Shown: positions 23,298 through 30,283 of the stretch, piece by piece
Numbering within the stretch: position 1 is the first letter of the stretch
Layout of the letters: each line of letters opens with the position of its first letter
Notes under the pieces: generated by a model
Database searches by the model: none
What the model was told of the DNA's origin: nothing
The model's input: only the letters and a program-made list of their open reading frames with translations
NCBI RefSeq assembly: GCF_900451095.1
Contig: NZ_UGHV01000001.1
Location: 1 to 64,000 of the forward strand
Direction: 5' to 3'
DNA length: 64,000 nt
From: Helicobacter canis
Lineage (GTDB): Bacteria; Campylobacterota; Campylobacteria; Campylobacterales; Helicobacteraceae
Translations under genes and position numbers: made by a program

Positions 23298-24410
23298 AAG
23301 TCTAGGCTCCCTACGATAGAAGCATAGCCCTTTGAGTGGGTAGGCTATGTGCGCTTTCTTGCAGTAGGCTTTGATCTTATGCTTTATCACGCGCAAGATT
23401 TTGCTAAAGAGATTAAAGCAGCTTGCCCGTTTTACATATCCATAGTAGCTAAAGATCCTTGCAAACTCTTTTGCCCCTACGCGCTTTAGTCTTGCTAGAT
23501 CTTTTATGCGCTTTGCCGTGGCTTTTCTCACGCGAGCAAAGCTTTCAAAGCTCACCACCCCCAAAAAGTCTAGCCCGCTACGCATAGGTCTTAGGCACAC
23601 TTTATGGGCTTGTAGTCCTAGATCTTGCAAGGCTCTTTTAATATTCCCAAAGCTTCTCCATAGATCCCTCTTACTATCGCTAAACAGCACTATATCATCA
23701 GCATATCGCACCAGCTTTACGCCCTTTGTATGCGCCCTATCAATGTCCCTTAGATATACATTGCCAAAAAGAGCACTTAGATAGCTCCCTAGATCTAGCC
23801 CCTTTTGATTTGCCCCTAGCACTTTAGCGATAAGCGTAAGTGTCCTAGCACACGATATGTTCCTAGCGATTTGCTTTTGTAAAATTGCTAGATTGATATG
23901 CGCGTAGAATTTGGCTATATCGCATTTGAGATAGTATCTATACACCTTGGCATATCTCTTCACGCGCTTTAGTCCATAATCCACCCCCCGCCCCTTGATA
24001 CACGCGCAAGTCTGCGTGCTAAGAGTCTTTAGCAGCAAAGGCTCTATGATATTTGCTAGGGCGTGGTGGATTATTTGATTAGGATAAAAGGGGGAGATCG
24101 CTAGCTCGCGCGCCTTGCCATTTTCTAGGCGAGTTTTCTTCGTGGTGGATTCTAGTAGCTTAAGATCTTTGCCCATAAGCTTATCTTGCACCTTTTTGGC
24201 ATAAAGCTCTCGATCTTTTAGCACTCTTTGCACGCTAGCTCTTTTTAGCTTGCCGCGGCTTGCTTTGGTGATCGCTAGCTGGATATTTTCTAAGCTTATG
24301 ATCTTTTCATAAAGGTGTTTATGTGTTTTTATGGTAGATCCTTTGTTTCTATTCTCCCCATAATTTTCGCTTACGCTACTAGTTATTATTTGGGGCTTTC
24401 CTTTGTTCAA
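23289..24410 (-). CDS. DGR reverse transcriptase
   Basis: 373 residues from TTG at 24410. Motifs: catalytic Asp164 in YYLKCDIAKFY, LGSYLSA at 207-213 in place of the QGxxxSP of group II intron enzymes (the DGR-type signature is [ILV]GxxxSQ), YADD at 236-239 and GLDFLG. No maturase or endonuclease domain. It copies the template RNA from 24702-24794 into error-prone cDNA, mutating adenines, for transfer to the variable repeat at 24943-25032. Homologues begin near KTHKHLYEKI; here that codon is ATA at 24332, preceded by AAAGGATCTACC, so the start is uncertain. Confidence 0.9.
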   Translation of the reverse strand: MNKGKPQIITSSVSENYGENRNKGSTIKTHKHLYEKIISLENIQLAITKASRGKLKRASVQRVLKDRELYAKKVQDKLMGKDLKLLESTTKKTRLENGKARELAISPFYPNQIIHHALANIIEPLLLKTLSTQTCACIKGRGVDYGLKRVKRYAKVYRYYLKCDIAKFYAHINLAILQKQIARNISCARTLTLIAKVLGANQKGLDLGSYLSALFGNVYLRDIDRAHTKGVKLVRYADDIVLFSDSKRDLWRSFGNIKRALQDLGLQAHKVCLRPMRSGLDFLGVVSFESFARVRKATAKRIKDLARLKRVGAKEFARIFSYYGYVKRASCFNLFSKILRVIKHKIKAYCKKAHIAYPLKGLCFYRREPRLLA

Positions 24411-24483
24411 GCGTTGGATCTAGGCGGATCCGCATTTATCGCTTGGGCTACTAGGGGGTGTTAGAATCCACTTTTTTGCTTTA

Positions 24484-24520
24484 TGGATCGCCACGCCGAC
24501 AAGTCGGCTCGCGATGACAA
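24484..24520. repeat. R1 repeat (reverse) upstream of RT
   Basis: GGATCGCCACGCCGAC at left and GTCGGCTCGCGATGAC at right, core CCGAC/GTCGG. It lies between the template repeat and the reverse transcriptase gene. Confidence 0.8.
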
Positions 24521-24574
24521 TAAAAAAGTGGATTCTATAACGCTGCTGGATTCTACACCAAGCACAAAGCGGAA

Positions 24575-24680
24575 GGATTTTGAGGCTAGAATCGTGGCTT
24601 TGCAAGGCGAGCGCGGAGATAAGGCTGGATCGCCTATCGCACAAGCGAGCCGAAGCGATCCACGATTCTAGTCCAAAAGC
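24575..24680. repeat. R3 hairpin between template repeat and RT
   Basis: Closing stem GAATCGTGG / CCACGATTC with standard R3 arms. It begins about 20 bp beyond the RT-proximal end of the template repeat, so the template transcript would carry this hairpin right after the template. In the Bordetella phage DGR the spacer at this place is needed for cDNA priming; whether the R3 element does this here is untested. Confidence 0.75.
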
Positions 24681-24701
24681 CAACGCCGAGCTAGAAATAG
24701 G

Positions 24702-24794
24702 GTGGGAGCCGATGTTCCAGTTGCGATCCCCCAGCTCGTTGTTACCATTCCAAGCAAACAAGCCGGCGTGCGCGGAGTTGTTCAGGCTGCCGCT
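24702..24794 (-). ncRNA. DGR template repeat (TR)
   Basis: 93 bp (31 codon-sized units on the minus strand) matching the variable repeat at 24943-25032. If read like protein it gives ...NNSAHAGLFAWNGNN..., with Asn (AAC/AAT) codons exactly where the variable repeat differs. The TR has 21 adenines; the VR is changed at 12 of the 19 aligned ones and lacks TAA (one 3-nt deletion). No other substitutions occur. Not preceded by a ribosome site, so it acts as RNA template and not as gene. Confidence 0.93.
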
Positions 24795-24888
24795 TCCCCC
24801 TAGCAGCCGGGTCCTAGCGCGGGCTTCTCTCTCAAGCGTCGCTCCCCAAATACTTTAGCTGCTTTTTTAGATTTCCAAACTCTCGTGG

Positions 24889-24913
24889 GCGCGATCTTTT
24901 ATAAAGATCGCGC
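24889..24913. other. 11-bp hairpin just downstream of VR
   Basis: GCGCGATCTTT at 24889-24899 and AAAGATCGCGC at 24903-24913 with a 3-base loop, located 5 bp beyond the target gene's stop and 29 bp beyond the VR. In DGRs a hairpin or cruciform close behind the VR increases retrohoming. A transcription terminator is the alternative, but no long T run follows in the gene direction. Confidence 0.65.
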
Positions 24914-24918
24914 GGCTT

Positions 24919-26904
24919 TTAGGTAGTCTTTTTGAAACAAGGGCGGGAGCCGAAGTGCCAGCCGCGAACCCCCAGCCCGGCGCCATCCCAAGCAAACAAG
25001 CCGGCGTGCGCGGAGTTGTACAGGCTGCCGCCGATGAGACAAAGCCGTAGCCCATCTGCGATCCAGCTCCCATCAGTAGTGCCATTTGTGCTAGTGCCTC
25101 CCTCTGTGGCTTTGGGGATCATCGTGCCCGCGTGGGTGCGCTTCACTTGAGAGCCTGAAGTGATATTGACAATATGTCCGGTATTTGTGTAGCCATTGCT
25201 AGAAGTCTCATCGCTATAAGCTTGCTCGTGAGTAGCTAGATAGACTAGTTTATTATTGAGATATATCCCATCGACAAACTCCCAGACATTCCCAGCAGGA
25301 TTGCAGATACCGCGATAGATAAACATCTTTGCCCTTTTATCACTCCCGCTTACAGGGATACTCATCGTCTTATCCCCCGTGGCAAAGCTTATAGCTTCAT
25401 AGAGATAGCTTGTGTTGTTCGCGCTTGTATTCCAGCTATAGATCGCCCACTTGCTCTGCTCTGTGCTTTTGCTATCTGCCGTGCTTCCTAGATAGCCTCT
25501 CTCTATACTATACAAAAATGCTAGGGCTTCTCGCTCGTGGTGGTTTTGGATCTTCATATCTTTGTTGAATTGCTGCGTTTGAGTCCTAAAGCTAGGGCGG
25601 TCAATCTCTGTGGTAGGCTTTGGATTACTACTTAGAAAGAAGCTTCCTTGCATACCCCCTAGGCTTACGCTCTCCCAGCTCCCTAGATAAAAGCCCTCCA
25701 CCTTCACGCTAGAGATCACGCCATTTTTATCCGCCCCCCTTCCGCTTAAATTTGTGTAGCCTTGATAGCCATAGGCGTTTAGATCAAAGCTAAAGGGACT
25801 TAGACTGCAAAGCTTTAGCAGATATTCTTGACTATTGTAGGCAAACTCTATGTCGATTATGTGATGCTCTGGGATCTTGCTGACACACTGCCAAAGCGCG
25901 CTATCTTTATACTTTTGCATAGCTTGGTGGGATAGGTCGGCATCTTGTGGGATAGACTCTAGCGTGCCGTCATTTTTCAAAGCGTAGCGTTTGATATGTG
26001 AGTGGGGCATATCCGCGCGATCAAAAAATTTGGTCACAGGATCATCGTTTGACTTTTCATTTAAGCGATCTTGCACTTTATCTAGCCAGAGGTTATCTTC
26101 AGCGGTGCCGGTGTTTATACGGCAGGATTTATTCGTATCGATATTTTCGATAAATCCTGCAAACACGCTAGCTTTTACCTTCACGCTTATGGGCTTACTC
26201 CACTCACTCACGGCACCTGTAGGGCTTATCGCGCGTGCCTTTATGCTAGCACTTGTATCACTGCTTGCATTTGTCGCTGTGAGGGCGTAGCTCCCGGCTT
26301 CTAGGTTTTGCGTTTTTGTGGCAGCTAGATTTGTGAGCAGTAGCTCATAGGTAAGGTTGCTTCCGTGCGTGTCGCTATGGCTTGGGCTTATCTCTAGCTC
26401 GCCGCTTGCGTTTTTTAGCAGCTCTTTGTGGCTAAATGCTATGCTAGGCACGCTAGGTGGATTCTCCCCTAGGGTTTGGGTGTATTTGGTTAGGATATAA
26501 ATATCCCTTGCTTCTTGGGCTGATCCTTGCAGCTCTTTAGCCTTTTTTAGCAAGCTAGCTCTCGTGTCTTGCACTCTCTCTAGCCTATCGGTGTTTAGCT
26601 CATAAAAGCTCTTTATGATATAGCCCAAAGCTTCTGCATTTTTAGCCGCTTGGGCTAGCTCTTTTAGCTTATCGAGTGTGGCTTGGCGGTGGGCGATATT
26701 TGTCGCGCTTTCTGGCGTGGATTCTTGCTCGCTTGGGCTTGCAGTATCTTGGGTGGTCTCTTCATCTGGGTGCTTTGGCACGCTGTGTGTTGGCTCTTCA
26801 TCACTATTTAGCTCGCTATCTACTTGACTCTCTAGCATTTCTTCTCGTGGGCGTAGCTCTCTCATTTGCTCTCCTTGTGTGGATTCTTGGATTTGATTTT
26901 TCAT
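24919..26904 (-). CDS. DGR-diversified tail-tip/receptor-binding protein
   Basis: 661 residues. The first 130 are acidic and coiled-coil-like; about 150-260 hold an Ig/FnIII-like segment (SASIKARAISPTGAVSEWSK). The last 200 form an FGE-sulfatase/C-type-lectin fold: NPAGNVWEFVDG at about 533-544, DGSWIADGLRLCLIGGS, then the variable repeat at residues about 624-654 (NSAHAGLFAW ... GWHFGSRP). Such folds in DGR targets display variable ligand-binding surfaces. It lies behind a coiled-coil fibre gene and a fibre-assembly-like gene, so host-receptor binding is likely. Start 26904 has AAGGAGAGTCA; a second in-frame ATG at 26862 also has AAGGAGAGCAA. Confidence 0.88.
   Translation of the reverse strand: MKNQIQESTQGEQMRELRPREEMLESQVDSELNSDEEPTHSVPKHPDEETTQDTASPSEQESTPESATNIAHRQATLDKLKELAQAAKNAEALGYIIKSFYELNTDRLERVQDTRASLLKKAKELQGSAQEARDIYILTKYTQTLGENPPSVPSIAFSHKELLKNASGELEISPSHSDTHGSNLTYELLLTNLAATKTQNLEAGSYALTATNASSDTSASIKARAISPTGAVSEWSKPISVKVKASVFAGFIENIDTNKSCRINTGTAEDNLWLDKVQDRLNEKSNDDPVTKFFDRADMPHSHIKRYALKNDGTLESIPQDADLSHQAMQKYKDSALWQCVSKIPEHHIIDIEFAYNSQEYLLKLCSLSPFSFDLNAYGYQGYTNLSGRGADKNGVISSVKVEGFYLGSWESVSLGGMQGSFFLSSNPKPTTEIDRPSFRTQTQQFNKDMKIQNHHEREALAFLYSIERGYLGSTADSKSTEQSKWAIYSWNTSANNTSYLYEAISFATGDKTMSIPVSGSDKRAKMFIYRGICNPAGNVWEFVDGIYLNNKLVYLATHEQAYSDETSSNGYTNTGHIVNITSGSQVKRTHAGTMIPKATEGGTSTNGTTDGSWIADGLRLCLIGGSLYNSAHAGLFAWDGAGLGVRGWHFGSRPCFKKTT
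24943..25032 (-). other. DGR variable repeat (VR)
   Basis: 90 bp at the 3' end of the target gene. Compared with the template (minus strand): AGC>GGC, AAC>TAC, AAT>GAT, AAC>GCC, GAG>GGG, GAT>GTT, AAC>GGC, AAC>CAC, ATC>TTC, CAC>CGC. All 12 changes are at template adenines. A 3-nt deletion falls in GGTAAC. Invariant positions keep the fold (GLFAW, GxW, GSxP). Confidence 0.93.
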
Positions 26905-26913
26905 TGACTCTCC

Positions 26914-27537
26914 TTAGGCTTGCTCTTCATAAGTTTGCATATCATCTTGGGCGGATTCTTGCTCGACTTTTGGGCTAAAAATGATCGCTTCTAGCTCTTG
27001 TGAGCTTTGCGCTTTAGTTATGGCGTCCTCGCACTTCTGGCGCGATCCTGTGAGCGTGGCAGAAAGTGTGCTAAAGATTTGGGCTTTTTCTAGGATCTTT
27101 GCTACTAGCTCTGCCTTTTCCACGCCCCTTGCTTTGGCAAGGCTATCGATGTAGGGGGTCTGTGCTTCTTGATTATTTTGATACGCCTTTGCCTCACTCT
27201 CTTGGGTAGGCCAGCTTTGTATCTCGGCTTGTGGCGTGGCTTGCGTGATAAGATCTAGGGCTTCTTGGTAGCTTGCGTTGATCTGTGCTAGCTTGATCGC
27301 CTTAAGCGTGGGGAGATCTAGCGGCGTTAGAGTCGCTGTGTGAAACATAGCCTGCAATATCGCGCTATCAGTTGCAGCTTGATTGATATAAAGCGCGCTT
27401 GCGTAGCGGTAGCTTGGCGGGGCTTTGGCTTCTTGGCTTGTTTTGGGGGCTTCTTGCATTCCTAAGAATACATTCACCCTCCCACTCGCACTATCTTTAA
27501 AGGCTAAAGGCTGATTGCTTGTCTGTAAAAATACCAT
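26914..27537 (-). CDS. Tail-fibre assembly-like protein
   Basis: 207 residues. The middle, LKAIKLAQINASYQEALDLI, then WPTQESEAKAY, TPYIDSLAKARGV and LTGSRQKCEDAI, follows the DUF4376/XkdW-like pattern of small phage proteins between tail-fibre genes: helical with a conserved Trp and a terminal I-x-x-A-x-x-x-x-E-L. They act as fibre parts or assembly factors. ATAAAGGAGCCACAA precedes the ATG. It lies between the long coiled-coil fibre gene and the DGR target. Confidence 0.65.
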   Translation of the reverse strand: MVFLQTSNQPLAFKDSASGRVNVFLGMQEAPKTSQEAKAPPSYRYASALYINQAATDSAILQAMFHTATLTPLDLPTLKAIKLAQINASYQEALDLITQATPQAEIQSWPTQESEAKAYQNNQEAQTPYIDSLAKARGVEKAELVAKILEKAQIFSTLSATLTGSRQKCEDAITKAQSSQELEAIIFSPKVEQESAQDDMQTYEEQA

Positions 27538-27548
27538 TTGTGGCTCCT

Positions 27549-29045
27549 TTATAAAAGATTGGTCCCTAGCTCGCTATCAGCTAGGTTTTGGCTTTGGCTG
27601 CTTGGCTTAAGCCCTTGCAGCAGGGCATTTATCTCTTGCAGTGCTTTGGTCTTTTCCTGCGTGATTGTCTCTAGGGCTGTGGTCTTATCGGTGTTTATGG
27701 ATTCTAGGGCTATGGCTTTTTTGGCTTCTAGCTCTGTTTTTGTTTGATTGCCTAGCTCTGCTAGCTGTGTCTCTAGCTCGCTCTTTTTCTCTTGCAGGGC
27801 TTGCAGGGCTTGATCTTTGGCGCGTTTTATAGCGTTGAGTGCTTCTTGACTGCCCGATCCGCTAATGTCCCCCCCAGCATTTTGGATGATCTCTTGTAGC
27901 TCTGCTTTTAGCTCATCTTTGTAGGTCTCTAGCTCTCCCTTGATCGCTTGCCCCTTTGTCTCTAGGGCTTGCTTGGTCTCTTGGGCTTTGTCTTGCACGC
28001 TAGATTCTATCTCTGCGATCTTTTGGGCTAGCTCTTGGCTCTTTTGCGTAAGTGTGCTTTCAAACTCTGCTAGCTTTCTTGTAAGATCTCCTAGCTTTGT
28101 ATCTAGTAGCGTGATATACTCATCTTTTTTGCTCTCAAGCTCTCTTTCATAGCCCTCTTTATCGCTTAAAAGCTCCGTGCGCATTTCATTTAGTAGGGTT
28201 TGGCTTAGGTTTGTTACCTCTTGCTTTAAAGCCTCTGCTAGCTTTATCTGCGCTTCTAGCTCTGCGCTTAAGCTCATAAGCTCTGCTAGCTTATGATCAA
28301 GCTCATTTAACGCTTGCAAAGCTTCTTTAACCTGCTCTAGATCTAGCTTGGTGCTATCGCTTAAGGATTTAGCTTCATCTAGCATAGTCTCTACTAGCTT
28401 ATAGATCGCTAGGCTTTGGGTGTGCTGCGTGGCTAGAGACTGCAAGGCTTGGTTTATATAGCTAGTGATAGCTTGCAAGTTTGCATTGAGCTCTGCCCAC
28501 TGCTTGGAGCTTAGGCTTATGCTTTGTGCGTGGTATTTGTAGAATCGAAACAAATCGCTAGAGATATTGAGCAGCTCGGCTATGCCTTGCAAGGTGTAGT
28601 GGGTGGATTCTATCACGCCGGCATTATTCTTGATCGCTTCGGCGACTTCTTGCTTGAAGGCTTCTAGCTTTTTCTCATCGGTTTGATCAAGCTCAGGGGC
28701 TAGGGGGTCATCGCCTAGGTCAGGGGCTTCTGGCAAAAGCGGTGGCTGTGGCGTTGGCTTTGCCGCGCTTGGTGTGGATTCAGCTTGCGGGGTAGAATCC
28801 TGCGCCGTGCTTGGCGTGGCTTCTTGGGCTTGCTCGCTAGAATCCTTGTTTTCATCGTCATCGCGAGCGGATTTATCCGCGTGGCGATCCATAGCCGCCG
28901 CGCTAGAATCCGCGCTAGAATCCACTTTTTGCGCGGTGGCTTGGCTGCTCTCTTGGGTGGATTCTAGGGCTTGCTCTTCTAGGTTTGCTTCTTGGCTTGG
29001 CTCTTGGCTCTTTTGGGCGGTGGGCTTTGTGGCTTGTCTTTTCAT
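27549..29045 (-). CDS. Long coiled-coil tail-fibre protein
   Basis: 498 residues. The N-terminal 120 are Gln/Ser/Pro-rich and include an R1 repeat read in frame (MDRHADKSARDD at about residue 50). The rest is nearly continuous heptad coiled coil to about residue 460 with one break (IQNAGGDISGSGSQ). A long trimeric or dimeric shaft is likely, with the DGR target as tip. The start is within the AAAAGGGGTAAAAATG context, so the recurring motif overlaps its ribosome site. Confidence 0.65.
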   Translation of the reverse strand: MKRQATKPTAQKSQEPSQEANLEEQALESTQESSQATAQKVDSSADSSAAAMDRHADKSARDDDENKDSSEQAQEATPSTAQDSTPQAESTPSAAKPTPQPPLLPEAPDLGDDPLAPELDQTDEKKLEAFKQEVAEAIKNNAGVIESTHYTLQGIAELLNISSDLFRFYKYHAQSISLSSKQWAELNANLQAITSYINQALQSLATQHTQSLAIYKLVETMLDEAKSLSDSTKLDLEQVKEALQALNELDHKLAELMSLSAELEAQIKLAEALKQEVTNLSQTLLNEMRTELLSDKEGYERELESKKDEYITLLDTKLGDLTRKLAEFESTLTQKSQELAQKIAEIESSVQDKAQETKQALETKGQAIKGELETYKDELKAELQEIIQNAGGDISGSGSQEALNAIKRAKDQALQALQEKKSELETQLAELGNQTKTELEAKKAIALESINTDKTTALETITQEKTKALQEINALLQGLKPSSQSQNLADSELGTNLL

Positions 29046-29060
29046 TTTTACCCCTTTTTG
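29046..29060 (-). promoter_or_regulatory. AAAAGGGGTAAA motif overlapping fibre-gene ribosome site
   Basis: On the minus strand AAAAAGGGGTAAAA runs directly into the ATG at 29045. The AGGGG may double as the Shine-Dalgarno. If the motif is an operator, binding here would affect initiation as well. Confidence 0.45.
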
Positions 29061-29090
29061 CTTGGCATTGTGCTACAACTCCCCACGCTA

Positions 29091-29116
29091 AAAAAGGGGT
29101 AAAGCTCCCCTATAAT
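29091..29116 (+). promoter_or_regulatory. AAAAGGGGTAAA motif plus TATAAT, plus strand
   Basis: AAAAAGGGGTAAAG at 29091-29104 and TATAAT at 29111-29116, the same arrangement as the other plus-strand promoters, but no plus-strand gene follows. It could drive an antisense or small RNA opposite the methyltransferase fragment, or be a relic. Confidence 0.45.
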
Positions 29117-29203
29117 CTCCCCTTTTCTAGCTTCTCTACTTTTACGCCGTGCTAAATAAACTTCTGCCCTCTGGGTAGATGATATAATCTGTGTTGCTCC
29201 CCC

Positions 29204-29491
29204 CTAGTAAATACGCACTTTTTCATAGAGCCACGCTCGCAAGCTTTCTGTCTGTGCGATATGATCTAGCCGCTTTTGGTAGTTGTCATAGTCATTCCAC
29301 AGCACTTGATTGCGCGGATACCATTGCTTGATATTATGCGCGACAAGTCCAGATCCGCCAAACACATCGATAAATATGCTCTCCCCATCGATCACCCCAT
29401 CTGCTCTCATAGTCTCTAGCACTTGCTTGATATGCTTTAGCATATTTTTCTTATTTCCCATAAAGGGTAGCGGCGGCTTGGTGTAAATCAT
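29204..29491 (-). pseudogene. Truncated D12-class DNA adenine methyltransferase
   Basis: 95 residues matching only the N-terminal part of Dam-like D12 methyltransferases: PPLPFMGNKKN (AdoMet-binding PxxPFxGxK type), FIDVFGGSGLVAHNIK (motif I) and WNDYDNY. The catalytic DPPY and target-recognition parts are absent, since full enzymes have about 250-280 residues. Without DPPY it cannot methylate. A deletion remnant is most likely; a short regulatory or decoy role is possible. Confidence 0.75.
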
Positions 29492-29678
29492 CTTTGCCCT
29501 TGTGTTTTTGTGCGATTATTCACTAAACACAAGCACACAAAAAGGGGTAAAGTGGATATTAAGCTTTGTGGGGTAGAATATGGGCAAGCTTTGCAATAGG
29601 CGTGGGGTTTAGCATATCTCCCACTTTTAGTGAGTGAAGCTTTTCCCTTGTCTGTGTTCTTTGGTATGCGGATACACT
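29492..29678. promoter_or_regulatory. Gap with AAAAGGGGTAAA motif
   Basis: Non-coding. AAAAAGGGGTAAAG at 29539-29552; words AAGCTTTGTGGGGTAGAATA and GCAAGCTTTGCAATAG follow. It separates the methyltransferase remnant from the LPD3-like gene. Confidence 0.4.
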
Positions 29679-30200
29679 TTAAAGGCTGGGGAGCAACTCT
29701 TCCAACTCTAAAGAGTAAATTCTATTTCCATATTCCACACTTTCTTTTATAGTCATTTTTGCCTGTGCTTGCTTATTGTTGATTGTTATTTGTGTAAAAA
29801 ATCTATGCATAGATAGGATGTCTTTGCTGTGTTTTTTATCTGCATAGCTTGTCTTTTTGGTGGCGTTTTCAAAGAGATTTTTCAAATCCCCTGCGACTTT
29901 AAAATGCTCATCTCTGCTAAATCCATTTGCCACGCTTTTATCCACTGCCATTTTGCTTGCGATTTTATTTATACCTGTGGTGGATATTTGTGCGGATATG
30001 CCTGTGGCTTTATTGACTATCTTTTTGTTGATATAGGGTTTTAGGGCTTCTTTTAAATCTGCCCTTAAAGCTCCTATGCGTTGTTTTCTTGTGTTTTGTA
30101 TGTTAGGGTGTTTTGGTCTGCTTGTATCTCCACTTTTTGTCCTTGCGCTTTTGGCGTGGATTTTAGCGTATTTGTGGTTCTTGTGATATAATGCACCCAC
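29679..30200 (-). CDS. Detached LPD3-like domain protein
   Basis: 173 residues. From about residue 45 on it parallels a segment inside the polyvalent protein (nt about 37080-37480): ISTTGINKIASKMAVDKSV against LSSTGIDKMLSDKAIQKSL, GFSRDEH against GFSKEQH, then MTIKESVEYGNRIYSLELE against ITLKESVQNGNRIYSVELE. I take both as the large-polyvalent-protein-associated LPD3 type. It stands alone behind the polyvalent gene. It may be a released domain, a competitor or binding partner for the embedded one, or a recombination product. Confidence 0.6.
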   Translation of the reverse strand: MGALYHKNHKYAKIHAKSARTKSGDTSRPKHPNIQNTRKQRIGALRADLKEALKPYINKKIVNKATGISAQISTTGINKIASKMAVDKSVANGFSRDEHFKVAGDLKNLFENATKKTSYADKKHSKDILSMHRFFTQITINNKQAQAKMTIKESVEYGNRIYSLELEELLPSL

Positions 30201-30283
30201 TCTTGCTTCCTAGTTGCCTGAGATACGGCATTGTAGTATCCACGCCTTGAGTAAGCGAAGCTATACACAGGAGATAGCAAAGG

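Noticed and set aside
24420..24761. 113-codon ORF starting inside the template repeat (reads FAWNGNN...)
   Set aside because: It begins in the TR, lacks a ribosome site and continues through R3 and R1 repeats. The protein-like start is the shadow of the VR.
30074..30280. 68-codon ORF overlapping the LPD3-like gene
   Set aside because: It overlaps a better-supported frame; although it reads partly like a protein it has no ribosome site. Could be a relic of a frame once joined to the LPD3 gene.
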